Source: an uncultured Bacteroidota bacterium (GTDB taxonomy: Bacteria; Bacteroidota; Bacteroidia; Chitinophagales; Chitinophagaceae). From it: a stretch of 57,395 bases of DNA. Location of the stretch: contig CAISPO010000035.1 in NCBI GenBank assembly GCA_903887415.1, positions 1 to 57,395 on the forward strand, in the 5' to 3' direction. A program made the position numbers and the translations under genes. This document shows, in pieces, positions 1-7,197 of the stretch. Within the stretch, counting starts at the first letter, position 1, and the number at the start of each line of letters is the position of its first letter. The notes beneath the pieces were generated by a model that worked only from the letters and a program-made list of their open reading frames with translations, made no database searches and was not told the DNA's origin.

Positions 1-160
1 GTATTAAATCCAGAATTTGGCGCAGTAACGGTTTGTTATTATTTTTACTACGTTTGAATAGCCCCATATTTTTGTGTTTTGGTCGTTCTTAACCAAAGGT
101 ATGGCCGCTATTCAGGCAAAAAAGTTTCGGATAGTTGTGTGCTCAAATAAAAAAAATCCA
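1..160 (+). promoter_or_regulatory. Upstream region with possible promoter for the DUF2911 gene
   Basis: A TATTTTTG at 67-74 fits the Bacteroidota -7 consensus TAnnTTTG and lies about 90 nt before the chosen start at 161. The expected -33 box (TTTG, 19 nt upstream) is only approximate (TTTTA near 43-47), so this is a weak call. A second match, TACGTTTG at 49-56, has no -33 partner. The first bases of the window may belong to an upstream gene that is not visible. Confidence 0.3.
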
Positions 161-1213
161 ATGAAAGCAAAGCACTTTATTCTATTTAGTTTTTTCTGCC
201 TGTATGCAGCCGTTAATGCTATTGCCCAGCCGTCGCTGGTGCTGCCCGAGGTGAGCCAGCTATCAGAGGTGAAACAGCGTATAGGCTACACAGATATTAC
301 CATAGTGTATCACAGCCCATATGTAAATGGAAGAAAAATATGGGGTGAGCTCGTGCCATATGGCAAGGTTTGGAGAGCAGGCGCTAATGAGAATACAACC
401 ATCTCATTTACGGACGATGTGAACATAAACGGGAGCCCCTTGCCTGCCGGCACTTATGGCCTGCACATGATACCTGATAAGGACGAATGGGTGATCATCT
501 TTTCTAAAGACCATACGTCGTGGGGTAGTTTTTTCTACAATGAGAAAGAAGACGCCCTGCGAGTAAAAGCAAAGCCTGCCGAGCATAAATTCCAGGAATG
601 GCTGGACTACACGTTTACAGACCGTTCGGCAACGTCGGCCAATGCTACCCTCTCCTGGGAAAAACTGGAAGTGCCTTTTACCATAACTGTAGATGTAAAG
701 AACATTTCATTAAAGCGCATCCGCGAGCAACTAAAAAACCAGCCGGGATTTGGCTGGCATGGATGGGAAGAGGCCGCACATTACTGCATTGAGAACAAAT
801 TCAATTATGATGAGGCGATGAAGTGGGTAAACCGGTCGATACTGATCGATGAGAACTTTACCAATGTTGCAGCCAAGGCGCAACTGCTCAAATTAATGGG
901 CAATACAAAAGATGCCGAAGAAGCAATCAAGCGCATTTTTACGCTAGCCGAAACAGCCAGTGAGAACAGCGTAAATATGTTTGGTTATGAACTAATGAAT
1001 GAAAACGATATGCCTACTGCGCTGGAAATATTTAAGATCAACGTAAAAAAACACCCGGATAGCTGGAATGCATATGACAGCATGGGCGAAGCATATGGCA
1101 AGGCAGGCGACAACAAACAATCGCTCAGCAACTATAAAACGGCATTATCAAAAGCGCCGGACGACCAGAAAGACCGCATAAAAAAGATCATAGCTGGTAT
1201 GCAGAAAAGCTAA
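161..1213 (+). CDS. Secreted DUF2911 domain protein with C-terminal TPR repeats
   Basis: The start at ATG 161 gives a clean signal peptide (MKAKHFILFSFFCLYAAVNAIAQ); the open frame extends back to a GTG at 74, but that adds an unlikely leader. The protein is about 350 aa. After the signal peptide comes a DUF2911 domain with the characteristic segments YTDITIVYHSPYVNGRKIWG, VPYGKVWRAGANE, and LPAGTYGLHMIPDKDEWVIIFS. The C-terminal 120 residues are helical and TPR-like (for example DSWNAYDSMGEAYGKAGDNK). DUF2911 proteins are common periplasmic or outer-membrane-associated proteins of Bacteroidota without a defined reaction. It stands alone, with a 158-nt gap before the next gene. The family assignment is firm; the role is unknown. 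Confidence 0.85.
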   Translation: MKAKHFILFSFFCLYAAVNAIAQPSLVLPEVSQLSEVKQRIGYTDITIVYHSPYVNGRKIWGELVPYGKVWRAGANENTTISFTDDVNINGSPLPAGTYGLHMIPDKDEWVIIFSKDHTSWGSFFYNEKEDALRVKAKPAEHKFQEWLDYTFTDRSATSANATLSWEKLEVPFTITVDVKNISLKRIREQLKNQPGFGWHGWEEAAHYCIENKFNYDEAMKWVNRSILIDENFTNVAAKAQLLKLMGNTKDAEEAIKRIFTLAETASENSVNMFGYELMNENDMPTALEIFKINVKKHPDSWNAYDSMGEAYGKAGDNKQSLSNYKTALSKAPDDQKDRIKKIIAGMQKS

Positions 1214-1371
1214 AAAGCAACCAGGATATACGCGATGAAAAGTCGCAAATTGGCAGGATGCCCTTTGGGTGGGTTGCGTCTAATGCACCTTGAGAACTGA
1301 GACGGTTTTTATTGATCATCGTTAATTAGTTTTTTCTGTAAATCATTATTATTTTGCTGTAAAATAGCATT

Positions 1372-2106
1372 ATGATCCGTAATGGTTTCGCAAAACTTAA
1401 GACATCTGCAAAGGATAAAATCAAATGGCGCAGCCACGAGCCCAAACGCATTGAAGCATTTAGCGATGGTGCTTTTGCTTTTGCAATAAGCCTCATCATT
1501 TTTTCATTGGATGTTCCCAAAAATTCCCATGAACTGCTTAAAAGCATGAAAGGCACTCTTCCATTCCTTGGATGTTTCGTGCTTGTTTTCAGGATATGGT
1601 ACGAACAATATCGTTTTTTCAGGCGCTATGGTATGAATGATATTGTGACCATATTTTTAAATGGGTTCCTGATCTTTCTTGTCTTGGTATATGTTTACCC
1701 CCTCAAATTCTTATGGAGCACAGTTTTCTTAATTGAAGGCTATATGATCAGCGAAGCAGATGTCGTTCCTGTTATGTTTCTTTTTCTTGGCGGCGCAAGT
1801 GGGTTAGCTGCTCTTTTTACAGGAATGTATTTCAACGCGTATCTAAAAAGAGATGAATTGAAACTGTTGCCACATGAAATTTTTGAAACAAAAACATATC
1901 TTTTCGGGTATTTGTCAGCGACATTAACAGGTACTGTAACCGCGATTCTTTTCGGCATTGTCAAACACGATTACATGGTTTACTGTGTAGGCATGCTATA
2001 CGCAGGGATAATTGGTACATTTATATTTGCAAAGGTCAGAAAAAAAATGTTTCGTAAAAAATTTGCCAATTTACCTATGATTGAACCTCATCTTGGAGCC
2101 GAATAA
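1372..2106 (+). CDS. TMEM175-family integral membrane protein (putative potassium channel)
   Basis: This 244-aa, strongly hydrophobic protein carries the signature RIEAFSDGAFAFAISLIIF near residues 27-45. The FSDG motif in the first transmembrane helix is the hallmark of the TMEM175 / DUF1211 family, whose bacterial members form tetrameric potassium channels with one six-helix unit per subunit. Length and the number of hydrophobic segments (about six) match the bacterial single-repeat form. The C-terminus is basic (KVRKKMFRKKF) and presumably cytoplasmic. The neighbours give no functional link. Potassium selectivity is inferred from the family, not shown by this sequence. Confidence 0.75.
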   Translation: MIRNGFAKLKTSAKDKIKWRSHEPKRIEAFSDGAFAFAISLIIFSLDVPKNSHELLKSMKGTLPFLGCFVLVFRIWYEQYRFFRRYGMNDIVTIFLNGFLIFLVLVYVYPLKFLWSTVFLIEGYMISEADVVPVMFLFLGGASGLAALFTGMYFNAYLKRDELKLLPHEIFETKTYLFGYLSATLTGTVTAILFGIVKHDYMVYCVGMLYAGIIGTFIFAKVRKKMFRKKFANLPMIEPHLGAE

Positions 2107-2190
2107 ACCGCATTACTAAATTTTCACATTCCAGCCATTGCGTTTGCACACTATTTTGCCCTATATTTACACCCTCACAATAGACAAAAT

Positions 2191-2721
2191 ATGAAAAAAA
2201 TTATTAGTACGCTGGCCCTTGCGGTGGGCGTTATTTGCACCGCCAGCGCACAGTATGAGAATACAACCATCAAAATAGGACAAAAAGCCCCTGAGCTTGC
2301 CTACCCTAACCCGGCAGGAAAAACAATGAAGCTCTCCGAGATAAACAAAGGGCGTTTAGTGCTGCTTGACTTCTGGGCATCATGGTGCGGACCATGCCGG
2401 CACGCTAACCCGGGACTGGTGAAAATGTATAACGAGTATTCTAAGAAAAAAATTAAAGGTGCAAAAAACGGCTTTACAGTAGTCAGCTTTTCCCTTGATG
2501 TGGCTAAAGAATCGTGGGTAAAAGCAATTGCCGCAGACGGACTTTCGTGGCCATACCAGATGAGCGACCTGAACCCTGCGCAATGGCACTCAGCGGCCTG
2601 CCCGCTGTATGGCTTGCAGTTTATCCCGCAGGCGTTTCTTATAGACCCTAACGGAAAGATAATAGGTAAGTACAATACCGCAGAGCAGGCAGAACAAGAC
2701 ATCGCAAAACTTGTTGAATAA
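2191..2721 (+). CDS. TlpA/ResA-like periplasmic thioredoxin-fold protein
   Basis: The 176-aa protein has a signal peptide (MKKIISTLALAVGVICTASAQ) followed by a thioredoxin-like domain. The redox-active site is WASWCGPCR (residues about 63-71), and the usual family elements follow: KLSEINKGRLVLLDFWA before it, a cis-Pro region FIPQAFLIDPNGKIIG near the C-terminus. Proteins of this TlpA/AhpC-TSA type reduce disulfides in the periplasm, for example during cytochrome c maturation or protein folding. Bacteroidota encode many paralogues, so the exact substrate cannot be assigned. The start is supported by the signal peptide and the A-rich upstream sequence. Confidence 0.85.
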   Translation: MKKIISTLALAVGVICTASAQYENTTIKIGQKAPELAYPNPAGKTMKLSEINKGRLVLLDFWASWCGPCRHANPGLVKMYNEYSKKKIKGAKNGFTVVSFSLDVAKESWVKAIAADGLSWPYQMSDLNPAQWHSAACPLYGLQFIPQAFLIDPNGKIIGKYNTAEQAEQDIAKLVE

Positions 2722-2774
2722 CCACCGCCTCCCGGTATTTTAAATTTTGATTTTTAATTTTTGAATTTTTAAAG

Positions 2775-2782
2775 TACCTTTG
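2775..2782 (+). promoter_or_regulatory. Probable -7 promoter element for rpmE2
   Basis: TACCTTTG matches the Bacteroidota -7 consensus TAnnTTTG, about 50 nt upstream of the L31 start codon. No TTTG lies at the ideal 19-nt distance; the -33 region is an AT-rich TTTTTA run at about 2751-2756. The intervening leader contains a small repeat (GCATGG / CCATGC) that can form a weak hairpin at 2798-2815. Confidence 0.5.
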
Positions 2783-2830
2783 CACCCTTAATTCACGCAT
2801 GGCAAAATCCATGCACTAAAAAAAAATAAA

Positions 2831-3085
2831 ATGAAAAAAGGAATTCACCCGGAAGGCTACCGCATGGTAGTATTTAAAGACACTTCCAACGAGCACATGT
2901 TTTTGACCCGTTCTGCCGCTCCTACCAAGGAAACAGTACTTTGGGAAGATGGCAAAGAATACCCGGTTATTAAAGTGGAAATTTCAAACACATCTCACCC
3001 ATTCTATACCGGTAAGTCAATGTTTGTGGATACCGCAGGCCGTATCGAGAAGTTCAAGAACCGCTACGCGAAGAAAGCGAAATAA
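2831..3085 (+). CDS. rpmE2: 50S ribosomal protein L31 type B
   Basis: The 84-aa protein matches type B L31: [17 protein letters not shown] at the N-terminus and [20 protein letters not shown] near the C-terminus. It contains no cysteine, so it lacks the zinc-binding CxxC pair of the classical (type A) L31 and belongs to the C-minus form, which often replaces the zinc form when zinc is scarce. It is a component of the large ribosomal subunit. It has its own promoter-like element upstream and an intrinsic terminator immediately downstream, so it is probably a single-gene transcript with some read-through into the next gene. Confidence 0.95.
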   Translation: MKKGIHPEGYRMVVFKDTSNEHMFLTRSAAPTKETVLWEDGKEYPVIKVEISNTSHPFYTGKSMFVDTAGRIEKFKNRYAKKAK

Positions 3086-3108
3086 TCTATTTACTTGCAA
3101 TAAGCACG

Positions 3109-3140
3109 AAAAATCCCGACTTTTGCCGGGATTTTTCTTT
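3109..3140 (+). terminator. Intrinsic terminator after rpmE2
   Basis: An inverted repeat AAAAATCCCG ... CGGGATTTTT with a short loop is followed by CTTTT. It begins 24 nt after the L31 stop codon and ends just before the next start codon at 3151. Confidence 0.75.
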
Positions 3141-3150
3141 TAAAGGACCT

Positions 3151-4335
3151 ATGGAATATATTCTTTTTGATAGCTCTGACCGGGCCCGCCTCCTGCCATT
3201 TACCCATACCCGTCCGGTTGCGGATATCAGGTGCGGTATCCTCACCATGCGCGAGCGCTGGGAACTGTTGCTAGGAGCAACCACAAGCACACTTACTGAA
3301 GATTATCTCCAAAAAGTATTCCAGTTCAATGAAGCTAACGACAATGTATATCTTAACGGAGCTGTTTTTGGCAACAGCGGCCTGATGGATGCTATCAATA
3401 CGCTACCCCTTGGCAAGGCTTTGGCAAAAGATGGCGTTGTGATCGCTGCCCGGCTTGCAGCACATGAGTATAGCATTTCAGACTTTCATGAGCGACTGGA
3501 ATTGCTGGCCCAACTGCAGTATGATGGCCCGGTTTACTCCTTAAAGAATGTTTGGGACATCTTCACGCTTAATGACCGTGCGCTTCGTGACGACTACTCG
3601 CTCATAACAAATGAAAGACAAAGTGCACCAATACCGGAAGGCGTAACGGTAACCGGCGATGAAAACCTGTTTATAGAAGACGGGGCGAAGATATATGCCG
3701 GCTGTATCATCAATGCGGCTACGGGGCCCGTTTATATAGCAAAAGACACCGAAATACTGGAGGGCACCATGATGCGCGGGCCTATAGCCGTATGTGAACA
3801 TGCAGTAGTGAAAATGGGCGCCAAACTATATGGCGCCACAACCATAGGGCCTGGCTGCAAAGTGGGCGGAGAGATCAATAATGCGGTATTCTTTGCCAAC
3901 AGTAACAAAGCACATGACGGCTACCTGGGCAATGCGGTAATTGGTGAGTGGTGCAACCTGGGTGCAGATACCAACTGCTCCAACCTCAAGAACAACTACG
4001 ATGAGATAAAAATATGGGATGAAGCGGCCCGGAAATCGGTGAAAACGGGCCTTACCTTTTGTGGCCTGCTTATGGGCGACCATTCCAAATGCGGGATCAA
4101 CACGATGTTTAACACGGGCACAGTGGTGGGCGTATCCTGCAATCTCTTCGGCGGTGGCTTCCCTGAGAAATTTGTTTCTTCCTTTTCATGGGGCGGCAGC
4201 GAAGGGATCACTACCTATACTTTTAACCGCGCAATGGAAACCGCCAACCGCATGATGGGCAGAAGAAGCAAGCAATTGTCAGAAGCCGAGATGGAAATGT
4301 ACCGGTATATTTTTGATCATTTCCGCAAGCAATAA
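3151..4335 (+). CDS. Alternative GlmU-like bifunctional sugar nucleotidyltransferase/acetyltransferase
   Basis: The 394-aa protein resembles the Bacteroidota alternative GlmU family (putative UDP-GlcNAc diphosphorylase / glucosamine-1-phosphate N-acetyltransferase). The N-terminal half starts with ILFDSSDRARLLPFTHTRPV and DIRCGILTMRERWE, the degenerate nucleotidyltransferase segment typical of this family. The C-terminal half (about residues 175-340) is a left-handed parallel beta-helix of hexapeptide repeats, with GPVYIAKDTEILEGTMMRGP and IGEWCNLGADTNCSNLKNNY. It probably supplies UDP-N-acetylglucosamine for peptidoglycan and envelope glycans. It sits 60 nt upstream of the triosephosphate isomerase gene on the same strand. 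Substrate is inferred from the family. Confidence 0.8.
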   Translation: MEYILFDSSDRARLLPFTHTRPVADIRCGILTMRERWELLLGATTSTLTEDYLQKVFQFNEANDNVYLNGAVFGNSGLMDAINTLPLGKALAKDGVVIAARLAAHEYSISDFHERLELLAQLQYDGPVYSLKNVWDIFTLNDRALRDDYSLITNERQSAPIPEGVTVTGDENLFIEDGAKIYAGCIINAATGPVYIAKDTEILEGTMMRGPIAVCEHAVVKMGAKLYGATTIGPGCKVGGEINNAVFFANSNKAHDGYLGNAVIGEWCNLGADTNCSNLKNNYDEIKIWDEAARKSVKTGLTFCGLLMGDHSKCGINTMFNTGTVVGVSCNLFGGGFPEKFVSSFSWGGSEGITTYTFNRAMETANRMMGRRSKQLSEAEMEMYRYIFDHFRKQ

Positions 4336-4350
4336 AAACAATCAAATTTC

Positions 4351-4372
4351 ATCCCGGTATTTATCGGGAAAT
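4351..4372 (+). terminator. Weak hairpin between the GlmU-like gene and tpiA
   Basis: ATCCCG ... CGGGAAAT forms a short stem-loop in the 60-nt gap. It lacks a clear T-tract, so it may attenuate rather than terminate transcription into tpiA. Confidence 0.3.
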
Positions 4373-4395
4373 TTCAAATTTTCAAATCAAGACAC

Positions 4396-5163
4396 ATGCG
4401 AAAAAAGATAGTAGCCGGAAACTGGAAAATGAACATGGACCTGACTGAAGGCGCAGAACTGGTAAATGAGATATTTAAAGGACTGCCCGTATTAAGCGAA
4501 GACAAACAAGTGGTGATAGCCCCACCCTACCTGCACCTCACGCAAACTGCATCACAGCTAACCGGCATGATAGATGTGCAACTGGGCGCACAAAACTGCC
4601 ACAGTGAAGCATCAGGCGCATACACAGGCGAAGTATCGGCAAGTATGCTGAAAAGCGCCGAAGTAGCCTATGTGATCATTGGCCATTCCGAAAGGCGGGA
4701 ATACTTTAAAGAAGACAGCACGACGCTTGGCAAAAAGGTGAACCAGGTGCTGAGCAATGATATGAAAGTGATCTTCTGCTGCGGAGAGCCGCTGGATATC
4801 CGCGATGCTGGCACACAAAACACTTATGTAGAAGGCCAGATAAAAGAAGGGCTGTTTCACTTACCGGAGTCTCAATTAGCTAATGTAGTGCTGGCGTATG
4901 AGCCTATATGGGCTATAGGCACTGGCCGCACAGCCACATCGGCCCAGGCGCAGGATATGCACGCACACATACGCAGTGTTATTGCCGCGCAGTATGGCGG
5001 CGATGCAGCCGCTAATATGACCATTCTCTATGGTGGCAGCTGCAAACCTTCCAATGCAGCAGAATTATTTGCCTGCACTGATGTGGATGGCGGACTGATA
5101 GGAGGGGCATCGTTAAAGGCTGCTGACTTCCTGGGTATAATAGAAGCGATGGCCGATCTATAA
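4396..5163 (+). CDS. tpiA: Triosephosphate isomerase
   Basis: The 255-aa length is normal for the family. The enzyme interconverts dihydroxyacetone phosphate and glyceraldehyde 3-phosphate in glycolysis and gluconeogenesis in the cytoplasm. All key elements are visible: GNWKMN at residues 7-12 (Asn and Lys that bind substrate), the electrophilic His in IIGHSERREYF, the catalytic Glu in AYEPIWAIGTGRTA, loop 6 just after it, and the phosphate-binding YGGSCKPSNA and GGLIGGASL near the C-terminus. The start is fixed by the conserved N-terminus MRKKIVAGNWKMN. It is followed by a tRNA-Glu promoter rather than another protein gene. Confidence 0.97.
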   Translation: MRKKIVAGNWKMNMDLTEGAELVNEIFKGLPVLSEDKQVVIAPPYLHLTQTASQLTGMIDVQLGAQNCHSEASGAYTGEVSASMLKSAEVAYVIIGHSERREYFKEDSTTLGKKVNQVLSNDMKVIFCCGEPLDIRDAGTQNTYVEGQIKEGLFHLPESQLANVVLAYEPIWAIGTGRTATSAQAQDMHAHIRSVIAAQYGGDAAANMTILYGGSCKPSNAAELFACTDVDGGLIGGASLKAADFLGIIEAMADL

Positions 5164-5179
5164 AAAATGGCGGCAAAAT

Positions 5180-5210
5180 TTTGAGGGGAACAAATACTGC
5201 CCTATATTTG
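5180..5210 (+). promoter_or_regulatory. Strong Bacteroidota-type promoter of the tRNA-Glu locus
   Basis: TTTG at 5180-5183, then exactly 19 nt, then TATATTTG at 5203-5210 followed by CACTCC. This is the canonical -33/-7 arrangement and is the same architecture as the two rRNA-type promoters at the end of the window. Confidence 0.8.
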
Positions 5211-5230
5211 CACTCCGAAAAAGACACATA

Positions 5231-5432
5231 GCTGTGTTGCTATCGGTTAAGACGCCTCCCTTTCACGGAGGAGAGGGGTTTAGGAAAATGAAACAGTTCT
5301 TTAAAAATAAAAAGTACCAAGTTGACTAATGGCGTGTTGGTCAATCGGTTAAGACGCCTCCCTTTCACGGAGGAGAGGGGTTTAGGAAAATGAAATAGTT
5401 CTTTAAAAATAAAAAATACCAAGTTTGACTAA
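5231..5432 (+). repeat. Two tandem partial copies of the downstream tRNA-Glu
   Basis: Two units of about 102 bp precede the intact tRNA-Glu. Each contains the D-arm and the anticodon arm with CTTTCAC loop (5246-5273 and 5348-5374), then departs from the tRNA exactly after the anticodon stem and continues into AGAGGGGTTTAGG and a boxA-like GTTCTTTAAAA. Both lack the T-arm and the 3' acceptor strand, so neither can fold as a tRNA. Copy 2 (from 5331) has the same 5' acceptor strand as the intact gene; copy 1 has diverged there. Confidence 0.85.
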
Positions 5433-5433
5433 T

Positions 5434-5505
5434 GGCGTGTTGGTCAATCGGTTAAGACGCCTCCCTTTCACGGAGGAATGACGGGTTCGATTCCCGTACA
5501 TGCTA
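5434..5505 (+). tRNA. tRNA-Glu (anticodon TTC)
   Basis: The cloverleaf can be drawn by eye: acceptor GGCGTGT pairing with ACATGCT (with G-U pairs at 1-72 and 4-69), D-stem GTC/GAC, anticodon stem CCTCC/GGAGG with loop CTTTCAC (anticodon TTC), T-stem ACGGG/CCCGT with loop TTCGATT, and discriminator A at 5505. The 3' end is not followed by an encoded CCA (the next bases are CAT), because an integrative element has inserted there; the original CCA is now at 16550-16552. The gene remains usable if CCA is added after transcription. Confidence 0.95.
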
Positions 5506-5506
5506 C
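5483..5506 (+). other. attL core: 24-bp direct repeat in the 3' end of tRNA-Glu
   Basis: The T-arm and acceptor end of the tRNA (5483-5506) is repeated identically at 16527-16550. Flanking bases differ on both sides. This is the classic outcome of tyrosine-integrase insertion into a tRNA 3' end: the core is duplicated and the tRNA restored. Confidence 0.9.
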
Positions 5507-5523
5507 ATCCAAGAGTAGCTAAG

Positions 5524-5555
5524 AAGCCCACTGGCATTGCCTTGTGGGCTTTTTA
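5524..5555 (+). terminator. Element-borne terminator after tRNA-Glu
   Basis: AAGCCCAC ... GTGGGCTT with a 12-nt loop followed by TTTT. It replaces the native tRNA terminator, which was pushed 11 kb away to 16552-16590 by the insertion. Confidence 0.75.
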
Positions 5556-5562
5556 GTTTTCT

Positions 5563-5586
5563 AAAAGTAACAATAGAGTAACAAAA
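5563..5586 (+). repeat. Left arm-type repeat of the element
   Basis: A 24-bp sequence containing AGTAAC and GAGTAAC is repeated identically and in the same orientation at 16411-16434 near the other end. Repeats at this distance from the core are typical arm-type integrase binding sites; related GTTAC/GTAAC words also lie just upstream of the integrase gene (16284-16305). Confidence 0.7.
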
Positions 5587-6031
5587 GTTAAGGTATTTGT
5601 ACTTTGGGGAGTATTTACTAATTATTCCCTGCTTTATCCTTTTTGCTGTTTGTCTAAGCAGAACTAATTACAAGTGGGCGGGAAATTATTTACTCTTAAT
5701 CGTATGACAGGGTATTTTGTTGATCTGATGAGCGATACCCGGCTAATCGTCAAATAACGCCTTTTCACCCCTTGTAGCTTATGGGTACTTCACGCATAAC
5801 TTTTTCCGATTTTGGCATTAGGAATTTCATTTTTATACCATTACATACTAAAGGGGTGTTTAATGATGTTATTGAAAAATTGCTGTTATTCAGCCTGAAA
5901 TCAGGTAAAGAAATTACTTTGAGTAAGATATTATTCTATAAGGGTTTACAACGAAATTTACCGGCTCTGTGGGGCTGCGCTCTACAAAATGCCTAACACA
6001 ATACGCCTATTTACTCGGGGTATCTCTGCCC
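5587..6031. other. Left end of the element: no supported gene
   Basis: About 440 bp between the left arm repeat and the end of the 377-aa gene. A 71-codon open frame on the + strand (5781-5996) has no recognisable family, no signal peptide and no clear upstream signals, and I do not call it. The region otherwise looks like the spacer at the end of an integrated element. Confidence 0.4.
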
Positions 6032-7165
6032 TCAAAAATGGATGACCTTATGACCTAAATTGGGGAATTTTTCTTTAATATAGGCATTGATTTCATCATT
6101 ATTATTTCTCATTTCAACTGTACTGGTAATCACCTTATCTGAAATCAAATGGTACATCGCTGATAAACATCGACTATTAATAGAATCATCTTTTTCCGAA
6201 TTTAATTTAATGACATCTTCTCGTTCGTCAATTACCTCAAATTCAACACCGATTTTTAAAAAATATCGACTTAGCCAGAGTTGTGGTTTTTCGAGAATTT
6301 CGCCCGATGCAAGCATTTTAATTTTTATTGTTTTCAAATCAAGCAACCTTGTATATAAAATTTGGTTTGCTCCAATTACGCCAAGTTTCATTATCTTTTC
6401 TCTTTCAGATTCGATGCAATCGGTTACTGCTTTGACATTATTTTCTTTCCCAATAATGATGGCATTATTTGATGAGCCTTGTAAAAAGCATCTGCAAAAA
6501 TTATTTTTTGCGATTAACCAATAAAGACAGAGTTCCCAATTCTCTTGATATACTTTGTTTGTTACGGCTATACCATTTTCATTACTGATGCTAATAGGAT
6601 CAACATGACATTTTTCAACTAACAGAACCCCTGCCTCTATAAATAATTTATTCGCCTCTTCATCAAAAGTCATTGCTGGTTTTTCATCAATACGGTCTAA
6701 AAGTTTGGATAACTCATTGTGTAAATTGTCTGATAATTTATTCGGTGAATCGCTAATTTCTATTAGCAATTTGGCGATTGCATTAATGTAACCTGTTAAC
6801 TCAATTAGTGCATTATTATCATTATCTGTTGTTTGGAGCTTATAAGGTTTATGAACTTCCCAATCCTTATTTGAAAACTTTACTGTGAATTTATTATTGC
6901 CTGAAACCTTATCGGATATTTCATTAATTATCTCCTCGATTTCATCCTTGTTTTCATCATCCACTATATTATTTAGATGCCCGTCTTTAAGCGATTCTAA
7001 CATTAATTGCTGTAATGATTTTCTTAACTGCTTTTCCTTACTATTAATGTTGTTGATTAAATATTTCACTCCTTCTTTTTGAGTAAAAAGCAATATAATA
7101 TCAGGGTTATTGTCTAACCATCTATTGGCTCCTTTTATTTCTTTCTCTAAATCATTTACTATCAT
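6032..7165 (-). CDS. Hypothetical 377-aa cargo protein of the integrative element
   Basis: I do not recognise this family. The protein is hydrophilic, charged and apparently cytoplasmic: there is no signal peptide or transmembrane segment. The N-terminal 110 residues are rich in Lys, Glu and Asn and look helical (KEKQLRKSLQQLMLESLKDG); the rest mixes helices and strands (QLWLSRYFLKIGVEFEVIDE near the C-terminus). It begins 32 nt after the stop of the secreted repeat protein on the same strand, so the two are probably co-transcribed. Its place at the very end of an integrative element, next to attL, is where accessory and defence-type cargo is usually found, but nothing in the sequence proves such a role. 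Confidence 0.65.
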   Translation of the reverse strand: MIVNDLEKEIKGANRWLDNNPDIILLFTQKEGVKYLINNINSKEKQLRKSLQQLMLESLKDGHLNNIVDDENKDEIEEIINEISDKVSGNNKFTVKFSNKDWEVHKPYKLQTTDNDNNALIELTGYINAIAKLLIEISDSPNKLSDNLHNELSKLLDRIDEKPAMTFDEEANKLFIEAGVLLVEKCHVDPISISNENGIAVTNKVYQENWELCLYWLIAKNNFCRCFLQGSSNNAIIIGKENNVKAVTDCIESEREKIMKLGVIGANQILYTRLLDLKTIKIKMLASGEILEKPQLWLSRYFLKIGVEFEVIDEREDVIKLNSEKDDSINSRCLSAMYHLISDKVITSTVEMRNNNDEINAYIKEKFPNLGHKVIHF

Positions 7166-7197
7166 TTTCTTGTTTTTATGAATCAGTAAATAGTCAA

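Noticed and set aside
5240..5422. 60-codon frame on the minus strand with an internal duplication
   Set aside because: It covers the tandem partial tRNA copies and translates the repeat twice.
6087..6524. 145-codon frame on the + strand opposite the 377-aa gene
   Set aside because: It is antisense to a better-supported longer frame and has no upstream signals.
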